This document shows positions 34,496 to 44,690 of a DNA stretch of 64,000 nucleotides, one piece after another. Under the pieces are notes generated by a model. It was not told where the DNA came from. It was given only the letters and a program-made list of their open reading frames with translations, and did not search any database. Source of the DNA: Saccharum officinarum (lineage: Eukaryota > Streptophyta > Magnoliopsida > Poales > Poaceae); the NCBI GenBank assembly GCA_020631735.1, contig CM036159.1, positions 21,367,511 to 21,431,510 of the forward strand, given 5' to 3'. Every line of letters begins with the position of its first letter. Position 1 is the first letter of the stretch. The translations under genes and the position numbers were made by a program.

Positions 34496-37400
34496 ATGGG
34501 AATGGGGCTGCTTAAGGACGCCGCGGCGGCCGTCGAGTCCGCGGCCGCGCTGGAGGCCGCCGCGGGCGCCGGCACCGGCACCGGTGCCGTCGTCTCGGCT
34601 GCCGCCGTGGCCGTGGCACCCTCGGCGGCGGGGGGCTCGTACGCGGTGCTGCAGTGCGGCGAGGACTCGGAGTACGTGCGCCAGAAGTACAGCGGCTACT
34701 TCACCGTCTTCCGCGCGCTGCTGGAGGAGGACGGCGAGAACTGGCGGGTCTACCGCGCCGTCCGCGGGGAGCTCCCCACCGACGCCGAGGCGGCGGGCTT
34801 CGACGGGTTCGTCATCTCCGGGAGCTGCGCCGACGCGCACGGCGACGAGCCCTGGATCCTCGACCTCGTCGACCTCATCCGCCGCCTCCACGCCGCCGGC
34901 AAGCGCTTCCTCGGCGTCTGCTTCGGACACCAGGTGCCAATCATCCCATCATCTGTCCATGCGCGCGTCTCCCATTCCTGCCGACTTGCTGTTTGGTTTG
35001 GTTCTGCCTTGTTTGGGCCGCTCGTCTAGTTCCTTCCGCGCGTAGCTGGGGTCTCCGTCGTTGGTGTTCACGGGGCAGGACGCAGCGGCACCGGCACCAG
35101 CTGGTGGAGCTGCCGCTCTTCTGGGTCTAGCGCCTTCCCCTCCACCCGCGCTCGGTTAAAAATTAGACCTTTTTTTTACGGTGGTCATGAAAATTATACG
35201 GAGTACGAAAAAGCGAAATGTGGCCATTCTTGATGCGTTTTGACAAGTAAACGGTGCTGGCTGCTTAATTGGTGAGCGGCAGCAATGGGACGGAAATATG
35301 CCTAATTTTTTCAGCAAATATGAACCTTTTTTTTTACAAACAGCATACACCAAGCTATGGCCTCGTTTAGATGGGTGAATTGGGGGAGAAAAACACTGTA
35401 TCAGAATTCCTGTAGCATTTCGTTTGTATTTGATAAAAATTATCCAAATTTTGACTAACTAGGCTTAAAATGTTCGTCTCGTAAAGTACAACAAAACTGT
35501 GTAATTAGTTTTTGATTTCAACATTTAGTACTCCATGCATTTGCGACATTTTGATGTGACGGAGAATCTTCTTTTTGCATAGTGAAATTTGGGGAGAATA
35601 GGGGAACTAAACGAGGCCTATGATAACAGAATCCTTTTTTAATACAGTATTTGTTTTGAGCAACGTCCAATGCTGGTCATTGCCATAGCGTTCGTACGAT
35701 GCGCCATCATTTTTTTTAAAAAAGGATCTTTTCTTAAATCTTGAAAAAGGTGTAGGCTTGTACTACTGGTACAAACTAGTGTGCCCGCATTTTTTTTTCA
35801 ACCAGACAAATGAAAATAGCGCATCCAGGGGACTTTGATGCATGGTCAGCGATGATGAAAACGGTACGGATATTTTCCGACCGTATTCGAGACCGAATCC
35901 GTTTAGAGAGATTTTAATCCGTCCGTATCCGAGTCCGGATATTTAACATCTGATACCGTATTCGTATCTGAATATTTAAATCACATATTTATGATGCCGA
36001 TATCCAATCGTATCCTATCCGGCATTTTTTTATACTATCCGTTTTCGAATCCGAATCCAGACATAAATATGAAAACAAATACGATATCAGTGATATCCGT
36101 CCGTATCCGATCCGTTTTCATCCCTAATGGTCAGTGCGGGAGACCGTGGGCCCCACCCACTAGGACGGAGTCCTGTGATTGTGGGCTTCTGGCTACAAAC
36201 CTGCGCGGTGGCCCCACTCTGTCTGTGACGTAGATGCAGACACCAGCCCCGTCCCACTCCCACCGCTCTTGCTTCTGCCACCACGTTGTTTTCTTTCAGT
36301 CCATAATGTCCATTCCAGTTCATAGAAGCAGAGGCTCCTGTTTGTTTCTGGTCGAAGCAAACAGACGGACACGGGACTGATTAGAGTGTCTGTAAACTCC
36401 ACGCTAATCTAGTTTAAGACGGCAGCATCTCTCAAACAAAACAAAAGGGTCGAATGGCATGTTTGGTTTGTTTGTTAAAGTTTAACAAACACTGTAGCAC
36501 TTTCGTCTTATTTGACAAAAAGTTTCCAATTTTGGACTAATTAGGCTTAAATGATTTGTCTCGTAAATTACTTCTAATCTGTGTCAACATGCATGCAATT
36601 AGTCTACATTTAATACTTCATGCATTTGCCGCAACATTGATGTGACACGCGGTAAACAAACGGGCCTAAGACGCCAGGCTGGCCTCTCTGATTCACGTGG
36701 TGTGACGTGGCCGTGGTAGCTAGCTCGGTTGTAGTTGGAGGCACACACACAAAACAAGTGCTAAGGGTTCAAAATAAAAAACAAGTGCTTGTGTGTCTTC
36801 GTTCTGCAGGATCCCTACGGCCCGCTGCTGCTGTGGCCGGCCGTGTGGCTCCCAGGGCCCAGAGGAGCGTAGGCGTTAGCAGTTTCCACGAATCCGATTG
36901 GGATTTGGCGCGGAAACTGCCCCCGCAATTTAAAATCAAATCCCCGGCCCCGGGAGGAAGAACGCAAATGGCGTGACGCGTCTCTCCCCGCGGTTGCTTT
37001 TGAGATGACGATGCTACTACTACTAGTAGCGTACCAGCTCGGGAGATCACCCAAAGGGCGTGTCCCGTCCGAGTCCAAGCGAACGCACTCTCACGACTTT
37101 GTCTGAAATCAGAGCATGCCTTGACCGCGTGATGACTCTCCTCAAAGAGCTCTTACGTGGAAGAAGGAAAAGGTAAACTTTGATGTCGAGATCTAGGTAA
37201 AACTATATTCACGGTTTAGACAACGGTCTCGCTTAGCCTACGGTCTGGCAGGACGAGGTCTTACGGAAATCGCAACTTCGAAGGTCATGTGTGGCCACAA
37301 GCCACAACACTGTCGTTGTCCCTAGTTTGATCGAAGAGCCGGGAGCTTTTTCTTGCGCTGGAAAACCTCGATTTGGATTGCTCTTGTAGCCGGTCTCCGA

Positions 37401-38667
37401 ACTCTGTCGTCGTCCTACACAGGAGACCAATTGTTTAGCAATGGAAATAGAATCCTAGAGAGAGTTTAGGCCGCAGTCAACAAAGTCAGAGGCCTCCACG
37501 ACCGTACAAGCACCGCCGAGGCGACCATGCTCTCAGCTCAACGACGACAGCAACATCTGCTGGTGGTCGGGCTGGTGGGTCCAAGAAAGAGAAAGGGGAC
37601 GGTGCTAGTGTGCGGGCGTGAATGAATGAACGATTCGCGTGTTCCTGAAGAAAACGGTGTGCGTTCGCGTGAATGAATGAACGATCCCCGGCCCTGTCTG
37701 TCTGTCTGAATGGTGGCGCCGATGCCAGACTTGCCAGCGTCCTCTGCCCAGTCCGGCCGTCCCACATGGTGATGGCGCTGCCGTGTTCGTTCCGGTTGAC
37801 GCACGGATCCGAGGAAGGACCTGGTGGACATCATTAGCCGCCGCGGCCCGCCGGCACCGGCGTTCTCATGCCCCCCAGCGTCAGCGTACCCCCCCCCCCC
37901 CCCCCCCCCCCCCGATCAAAACGCCTCTGACTCCATGACAGCTTCCACGTTACGCACGCACATCTCTGACGATCTAAACTCATGTCATGTGGGGTGTTTT
38001 CTTTAACACGGATTTTATTTATTTCATGCTTGTGCCTACTGTTATTTGTTTGTTGCTTGCAGATTAATTAAACTTGGCATCGATCTTACGAAGCTGTTTT
38101 GCTGCGTGCAGATCCTGTGCCGTGCGCTGGGCGGCCGCACGTGGCGGTCGACCAAGGGCTGGGACATCGGGGTGAGCTGCATCCACCCAACGGCGGCGGC
38201 GGCGCAGCTGTTCGCGCCGCTGAAGCTCCCCGTGCACATGCCGGTGATCGAGTTCCACCAGGACGAGGTGTGGGAGCTTCCCCCGACCGCTGAGGTGCTG
38301 GCGCGGTCGGACAAGACCCGCGTCGAGATGTTCCGCCTGGGCGACCGAGTTATGGGCGTCCAGGGCCACCCGGAGTACAGCAAGGACATCCTCATGAGCA
38401 TCGCCGACCGCCTCCTCCGCCATAACCACATCCTGGTAATGACAGTGCATGCAAGTGTTTATATTTACTGCATATGTATGTAGTATGTATGTTTGGTCTT
38501 AAAAGAAATTTCTTGTTGGGTGTTTGCAGGACTGCCAGGTGGACGTGGCGAAGGCGAGCTTCGACGTGCGGCAGCCGGACAGGGAGCTGTGGAAGAAGGT
38601 GTGCAGGGGCTTCCTCAAGGGGAGGCTCCCGTCGCAGCAGCAGCAGCAGCAAGCTGTGGCGCTATAG
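34496..38667 (+). CDS. Class-I glutamine amidotransferase-like protein, probable gamma-glutamyl peptidase
   Basis: Three exons, all in phase 0: 34496-34933, 38112-38435 and 38530-38667 (stop TAG), giving 299 residues. Residues 1-45 are Ala/Gly-rich and not conserved-looking. The GATase-1 domain follows: YAVLQCGEDSEYVRQKYSGY, DGFVISGSCADAH, the nucleophile elbow FLGVCFGHQ (Cys142), and QGHPEY (His232, Glu234), completing the Cys-His-Glu triad. Plant proteins of this type (GGP1 class, about 250 residues) hydrolyse gamma-glutamyl bonds of glutathione conjugates in the cytosol. No synthetase partner domain is fused. A run of six Gln lies five residues from the C terminus. The ATG context gccATGGG is strong. 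Intron 1 (3178 bp) is large and filled with MITEs. Substrate and subfamily are inference. Confidence 0.9.
35359..35618. repeat. MITE in intron 1 with ggcctcgtttag termini
   Basis: The left end ggcctcgtttag and right end ctaaacgaggcc are perfect 12-bp inverted repeats, flanked by TAT on both sides (35356-35358, 35619-35621). The interior has the family core (gtagcattt, ttgactaactaggctt, gttcgtctcgtaaagtac). Confidence 0.8.
35850..36126. repeat. hAT-type MITE in intron 1 with 8-bp target duplication
   Basis: Perfect 8-bp duplication ATGGTCAG (35842-35849 and 36127-36134). The ends are cgatgatgaaaacgg and ccgttttcatcccta, close to known grass hAT termini. The interior is rich in atccgta/tatccga motifs. 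It sits in the intron in the direction opposite to no evident coding. Confidence 0.85.
36456..36666. repeat. MITE in intron 1, gtttggttt / aaacaaac termini
   Basis: Left end ggcatgtttggtttg and right end aaacaaacgggcc are imperfect inverted repeats. The interior has actgtagcact, ttttggactaattaggct and tttgtctcgtaaatta, the same core as the 35359 copy. Confidence 0.6.
37889..37913 (+). repeat. 25-base poly-C tract in intron 1
   Basis: An uninterrupted run of 25 C follows gcgta and precedes gatcaaa, about 200 bases before exon 2. Such runs are unstable in replication and sequencing, so the exact length is uncertain. Confidence 0.9.
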
Positions 38668-38841
38668 CATGCGTTCCACTAATTAACCCGCTGCAGGCAG
38701 CCTAAAGCTGACGAGGGAGGAGGAGCGAGTCATTACAGGAGGAAATTGGGAGGAGCATTGGATGCCCTAGGTTAATTCATCCTTTGTTTTGTGCTTCAGA
38801 GCTCAAGAGTTGTACAGAAAACTACTATTGAACGAAGCATT

Positions 38842-38847
38842 AATAAA
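38842..38847 (+). terminator. Candidate poly(A) signal of the peptidase-like gene
   Basis: aataaa about 175 bases after the stop codon, in an A-rich context, the expected position for a plant near-upstream element. Confidence 0.5.
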
Positions 38848-40640
38848 AAGGAGAAGGAAAAAAATGGCTCGTTAGTTTTTATCATCCCCTGGTCTGGCCC
38901 CAATTCATTCTCGTAGTGCTAGCTCTCGTGCGTGTGATGTAGTGGTGCCTGCTGTGTCTCTTTGCATCCACTTTTTTTTTTTAAAAAAAATCAATCACAC
39001 GTTGCGTAAGCTGCTTTTATCTTCTTGTGTACTCAGATTAAACGATTACGGCACTGGACTTGCTGTTTTTTTTTCCTTTTAAAAAAGGCCTTTATGCTGC
39101 TCCATCGACAGCGCTGTCCGCTTGTCATTGGTGTATCTGAAGAACCGAAAACAGATGTCGTTGTCGTTGGAACTGATTTTCACCGATGATTAAGACAGCA
39201 CTCTAGTACTACCAAGCAGTCCCGGACAGCGTGCACCAACCAAACAAGTGAAGTGACAATGCTGGCGTCAAGTCGGTGGGTTAGGGAGGTTGGCGAAGGT
39301 GACCTGACCGGACAGCGGACTGGGTGTACCAACTGGCCGCTGGTCCGGTCCGGTCCTGGGCTCGCGGAAGACCCGGTGGTGGCCTGGCCTTCCCAGCCAC
39401 CACGTACGCGCCATCCTCATCTGCCAGTGCCAGCCCCATCCGCACCGGTTGCACGGCGTCCGCACGTCCTTGTCCAGTTCAGCGTTGGTGCCGGGTGGGC
39501 AGGCGGCGGCGGGGGACCCTGGGGACTGGCGTGCCAGGCTGCATCGGCTGGCATTTCACTCCGGCAGTCCGGTGACGTCCCCGGTCGCCGGAAATCGGTG
39601 TCTCGGGATTTCGTGTGCCGGTCGAGATATGATCTGATCTTTCGTGACAAAAGAAAGTGGCTCCACCTCCAACTCCCAGTAGCAGTATACTAGTAGGCCG
39701 GAACTAGTTTCCAAAGGAGAAGAGAAAAAAAAACTTTTATTGGGCCTCCAGCTGTTGAAGTGATTGTCACCGACTCCTCCTGCGGTACTGCCGCGACCAA
39801 GGATCGCCCACATTTTGCATGAGCACATGTGATATGAAAGCAGTCTGCCAAACTGTGCTGCGCGACTGCGACGATCGCCAACCACGACGCACAGCAGCGA
39901 TCAGAGATAAGGCGGGTGTCCAGGTGCATTGAACCTCGTCGAACCAGAATGCTCCGAACGTGGATGGATGAACTTATAGATCACTCCGTCCCAATGGCCG
40001 TGGAGCTGGTGGGCGTAGACTCTCACAGCGACACTTCGGCACGACGAACTTGACCTTCATGATGCGACTCAACCAAGAGTCCAAGTGGTTACCCGTACGG
40101 CCGTACCAGCTTAATAATAATTTCGGCCCATGGAATTGCGATGCAATGCCTCTTTTTTGCTGCAGGGCTGGTCCCAAATCCTGAAATCCCCAATTCGGAG
40201 CCCGGCGTGCCAACCTTTCTCTGCATCTCATCAAGAATCAACAAGATATAAAAAAACGATGCTTTAAAATGCATATAAGCCTTTTTCTTCAACCAGAGCG
40301 CGGGATGCTAACACATGTAAATGCCACATGTGCTGTACTTAGCACCTACTAGTAATTGCAGCTGTTGGAGCTCCTGTCAATTTACGAGGGAAACCAAAGT
40401 AATTGCAGCTTGTCACTTGCGTGCATCCCCTGCTTGGCTACATTGGCCGGACAACAGACGCGCAATGTTGTACGTATCAACTATCAACATCACAATTCAC
40501 AATCATATGAACCATTCGGTGCGGCACAAATGAACCCACAATGCAGTGGCCCTGACATTGGTGCTGGCTGGCTGTTTCACAGATGCTGTGGCAAACGTAA
40601 ACGGGGGAAACGAATACAGGGAAAAACATTCCCCTGTTCT
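38848..40640. other. Intergenic stretch, no gene recognised
   Basis: A GC-rich 146-codon + strand frame at 39253-39693 has no recognised domain and ends in unrelated AT-richer sequence. Poly-T/poly-A runs occur near 38972 and 39068. Nothing else is supported. Confidence 0.45.
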
Positions 40641-41650
40641 TTTTTGAGCAAATTAGGCAGGTGCTCCGCTAATTCATTCGTATACAGAAGAAAGCAGTAC
40701 AACAGTAGAACTAAGTAGTGCTGTAGAACAGGACATCTGCCAACGTTTGGGACACCATAGAGACATCCTACGTAGCCGCATCCATAATCTGTCGCGATGA
40801 TTTTGCCCTGTTGTAAAAAAAATCCAGCGAAATCGTTCTTTCCAAATATTCCGGGCTGTGTAAGTGATGATTCAGTCTCCCCGAGAAGTATCAAGAGTTT
40901 GTTCCATCCCTGTTGGTGCTTAATGTTTGTTGTGATCCCCAGAATCAGTAGGTCTGTTTGCCTTTAACGATTTTTGAAATAGATGCCAAACTTGTTTACT
41001 TTAAGAGCCGTTTGGATCCCATCATTTTGAAGGAATTGAAATCTACTTCATGAACTAGGTTATTTGGCTTGGAATTTGATATTCCATAACTTTTTCAAGC
41101 TCACAAATAAGCCTATCTCAAATTCATAGAGTGAGAGATAGAAATGGATTCTATAAATCACTATGCTATAATTCTACTCTCTAACTTATAGCTCACTCTT
41201 CAACTCACTTCCTTACAATAGAAATAAAACATATAAGTATGTCCCTAGTATGCCTAACAATAAATATACAACTAATATACAAAATATTCCATGTATAACT
41301 ATATTAGCTTAATTAATCTATGTCTAAATTGTAATTATTATAATGAATCGGCCCCAAGAGCAATTGCCTTACGATTCTGTCCTAGCGAAACACAATTTGC
41401 AGATGGGGTCTGCTTGTCCGCCCCGCTTGATTATCCTATCTGAAGATGGTACTTTCCATTGTACGAGTAGCCGCATAAAGAATTTGCATTTTTGCTCGAC
41501 CTTGCTCTTCCGGAATCTGTTCCACCTCAAATCCGTCCGGGCGTGTCCCAATTACTTGCAACTCATATACTGATTTTGTTGTGTAAGATCTTGATGTTGT
41601 AAACCTCTGAGAAATATCATCATACTCCATCATCATACTCCGTAGTGTGG
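40640..41650 (-). mobile_element. LINE 3' remnant (minus strand), interrupted by a Tourist-like MITE
   Basis: The minus strand near 40900-40800 encodes a decayed LINE C terminus (GIFGKNDFAGFFLQQ, comparable to the IWKERN-type end of plant LINE ORF2), with the element's 3' end near 40640. A second piece at 41551-41369 encodes the zf-RVT part (KVEQKCKFFMRLLVQWKVPS, DPICKLCFARTES), and upstream of it SYTTKSVYELQ in another frame. The two pieces are separated by the MITE at 41005-41343. Several frameshifts make this a dead, rearranged copy. Confidence 0.65.
41005..41343. repeat. Tourist-type MITE, right end lost
   Basis: The left end gagccgtttggatcc follows TAA (41002-41004). The interior matches the 33683 copy (ggaattgaaatctact, ataagcctatctc, tagcttaattaa). 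The expected right terminus (ggatccaaac...) is missing; the LINE fragment starts instead. Confidence 0.7.
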
Positions 41651-41743
41651 GTGACGTCCTGCAATTGTTTCCGGAGTTACACGAATTGGCGTAGTTCTGT
41701 GTCAGTGGTTCAGCAGCACGACACTTTGTTTGCCCCTCTCTGG

Positions 41744-41842
41744 CTTCAGCTCAAACTGCCTTGGTTGCTTCAGCTCAAACCGCCTTGGTTACTACACTTT
41801 GTTTGCCCCTCCTTGGCTTCAGCTCAAACCGCCTTGGTTACT
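41744..41842. repeat. Short tandem duplications, ttcagctcaaaccgccttgg units
   Basis: Three copies of ttcagctcaaa(c/t)(c/t)gccttggtt lie within 100 bp, and actttgtttgcccctc occurs twice (41720 and 41795 region). Non-coding. Confidence 0.7.
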
Positions 41843-42016
41843 ATAGATGGACAAATGGGTGGAACGATACTGGCTTATTATGTGGGTATGACTGCTAAGG
41901 TATTTTTCGTCTCCAATGTCCTCCGGATTTCCGGAACGGGATGGCCGTCCTCCGGATTATCGGAACGGGATGACCGGGAACGGCGGCCAGCCTAACGGCA
42001 AAGGCAGTTTGTAGGC

Positions 42017-42092
42017 GGCGAGGTAACATGATAGCAACGCCATCAGCCAAGCATGTGGCGAGGAAACATGATAGCAACGCTAGCGGCCAAGC
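42017..42092. repeat. Two-copy tandem repeat, period about 38 bp
   Basis: ggcgagg(t/a)aacatgatagc followed by aacgc...gccaagca is repeated twice with a few substitutions. Confidence 0.65.
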
Positions 42093-42469
42093 AAGAATTT
42101 TTCGATGGTTCTGCGCTTTTCGTGAAAAAATAAAGAAACTGATTCACGTAGAGTGCAGTTGGAGGTGGCGGGCGAGGAAGTTAGAGAGAAGAATAAGAGA
42201 GATTCCAGGAGTTGCCATTGGAAATGCCGCGTGTGCGTCGGTTAACGGGCTCCGTCGATTAGCAGGGCAGCGTCTCGCGACTATCTTTTTTATATAGAAT
42301 ATAGATGAGTAGAGTACTGGTCCTAAACTTGGGTCAGTGTGTCGTCTCGGTCCCTAAACTCTCAAGACGCTCATCTAGTACCTAAACTTTGTTCGGGTCA
42401 CGTTAATCATCCAAACGGGTCGGAATCTACTGGGCGCCTCCACCTGCCTCTCCCTCGGTCCCGTTGCCC

Positions 42470-42658
42470 GCGCCGCTCCGCTCCACGGCGGCGGTCGAGA
42501 GCCGGAGGCTGGGCTTCGTGAGGAGCCACGACGCCACGGCCGACGAGCGCAAGCTGCCGCTCACCATCTTCGTCCTGCTCACCATCTTCTACGACCAGCC
42601 CCGAGAACATGAAGGACCTCGGCACGGCCATGTCCCTGGCGACGTACGGTGTCCGCAG
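42470..42658 (+). pseudogene. Captured fragment resembling an NPF (nitrate/peptide) transporter
   Basis: One frame gives RSHDATADERKLPLTIFVLL and TIFYDQ; the next frame continues PENMKDLGTAMSLATYGV. Together they resemble the late transmembrane region of NPF/POT transporters (LPxxIFxLLPQ...EFFYDQxPExMxxLGTA). A middle segment is missing and a small deletion shifts the frame after FYDQ, so it cannot code for a transporter. The assignment is from recalled family motifs only. Confidence 0.45.
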
Positions 42659-43156
42659 CATGCTTTTTTGTTTTTCCTAGAACGTGCTTAGCACATGTTT
42701 CATTAAAAAGAAGTTAGAAGGTTTACACGTCAAACATCACAACACGACGAGGGGCCATGAGCGATGGGGTTGAACACGAACACATAGCACCATAAGACGG
42801 TGGAACACACGCTGTTGTAACTAAGAAACTAATGTGCGACCGACGGGCTTGCGAAGTTACGAACCCGTGCTCAAGGCGCCTGCGCCGCCGCCTGCCTCCC
42901 GCGAGCACCAGCCAAGGGGAAGAGCTCTTGCATTGCCTCGCGCTTGGACGCCGACAACGGCTCTTGGAACGTCTCGTGTAACCGAGTGGCGATTGTTAAG
43001 TCAGGCGTCGCCGGCGCTGACCATGGGGCGCTCGTCGATGGCTGCCATTTGCTGAGCAAGACCCGCTTGGCCTGCCTCTCCGGGTTCGGATCACAGTAGA
43101 CGGACTTGACAGCAAATCTATCACTGCGGCGCGGCACCAGGTTCTCGACCTGCACG

Positions 43157-43356
43157 CAGGGGCGGATCCAGGGCCCGGGCTGCCCGGGCTGCAGCCCGGG
43201 GCGAGTCCATGTAGCTCCTTTAACATATGTGGTGTTTAGCCTAAAAAACTATGATCTTAATTAGACAAAAGGAGACCTAGGAAGCAAGATCAGACTATTT
43301 TGAACGTGAATCAGCAGCTCAGCCCGGGGCGCAGCCCCGTTCTGGATCCGCCCCTG
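43157..43356. repeat. hAT-type MITE nested in the MULE, 200 bp, 8-bp duplication
   Basis: Ends caggggcggatccag and ctggatccgcccctg are perfect 15-bp inverted repeats. A perfect 8-bp duplication CCTGCACG lies at 43149-43156 and 43357-43364. Subterminal cccggg-rich blocks are inverted as well (gcagcccggggcg / cagcccggggcgcag). It interrupts the captured sequence of the MULE, so it inserted later or was present in the donor. Confidence 0.9.
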
Positions 43357-44690
43357 CCTGCACGCGCGAGACACGAAGGCGCGGCGACGACGGGATCAGT
43401 GGCGTCTCGAGCGGAGCTGCATCCTCTCGGTCGTGTAGCTGATGGATTAGGCATGGCTGCCGATCTCAAGCCCATCGCCGGAGAGTGAGTCGCTGCCGCG
43501 CGCACGACGGGCTCCGGCTGGAAAATGTCATCGACCCTTTTCATGGTGCGCTTCATGTCGCCGAGCAGGACGTATGAGCGGACGCCATGTCGACTCGGCG
43601 GGGTACCATGACGTGCTCCTCGCCGTAGTCGACGTTGGTGATGCCGCCGTCATAGTAGTAGCACATTTCCGCTTCTTGCCGTCGGGGCATAACACTCGTC
43701 AGTCGTGAACATCGTCATGAACCAATCCAGGCGCTACGGGATGCGACGTATACGGAGCATCGTATTATATGGCGTGGTAGGTACATGTGCTACGTATACT
43801 GGTATGTGCAATGCAAAGCATACACGACATCCAGGACACCACGGCAGAAAAGCAACTACACATGGCGAGGCCACAACTCTTCCACGACGATGGCAACACC
43901 AGATTCATCGTCATCATCAGCCGACGTGGTGGCCAACCATGATCAAGCGTGCACGCTGCGGCCTGCCTGCGGAGGTGCCCGCGTGGTGGCACACCAACAG
44001 CAGGGATGACAGCTCGGCCGTGCCATCCTGGTCTGCTCGCTGGTGTGCGGAGCTGCAGGAGCTCATCCATGGCAATGGAGATTGCAGGAGACGAGCTGAG
44101 CCTCTCTGGCCTCGCCGCAAGAAGGCGCGGCAAGCTGCGTGTAATCCGGTGCGACAATGACGCAATAGCTGCCGTGGCCTCCTCGCCTGAGGGAGCCTGG
44201 GCGCCCGTCAGCAGCGAGGCTGGTGGCCAGAGTACGATGAGCCTACTCATTCATGGCGTCTAGGACCAAAATAAGGCCCGCATGGTCATCCGTGAAACCA
44301 AACCAAAGTTTAGGTAGCTAGATGAGCGCTTTGAGAGTTTAGGAACCGGCACGACACAAAGACGCAAGTTTAGGGGCCGATAGTGGACTTAAATCAATAT
44401 AGATAGATAGATTAAAACACAACATATTCCAACATAACTGGTTCATTTAAATATTTATGATCACCAGAGACCCAGAGACAGAAGTCTGTTCCAACAATAT
44501 GGGATAACAGAATGTACTACTCCCACGACGGTAAAACATAACCATAGCTTCAACAAGATGGACCGGTGATGTCACGGTACATACGTTTCAAGCTGTGGAG
44601 ATGGTTCAAAGTTTCACGGTGTCTTATTAATGAGATACCATGAGTGAAAAGAGAAGAGAATCCATGAATAATCCCAACAGAAGAGGTAGC

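Larger units (their letters stand above)
42307..44395. mobile_element. Mutator-like element carrying gene fragments (Pack-MULE-like), 2.09 kb
   Basis: Long inverted ends of about 85 bp: the left (42307-42391) contains tcctaaacttgggtc, ccctaaactctcaagacgct, catctagtacctaaactttg; the right (44304-44395) has the complements. A perfect 9-bp duplication AATATAGAT flanks it (42298-42306 and 44396-44404), the Mutator hallmark. No transposase is encoded. The interior is GC-rich, gene-like and broken, including a transporter-like fragment (42470-42655) and a minus-strand open stretch (43155-42871) of unknown origin. A hAT MITE is nested inside. Confidence 0.85.

Noticed and set aside
34352..34930. 192-codon minus-strand frame opposite exon 1 of the peptidase-like gene
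   Set aside because: It is the antisense shadow of GC-rich coding DNA with low-complexity composition.
39253..39693. 146-codon plus-strand frame
   Set aside because: No domain or splice structure; GC-rich composition keeps other frames open too.
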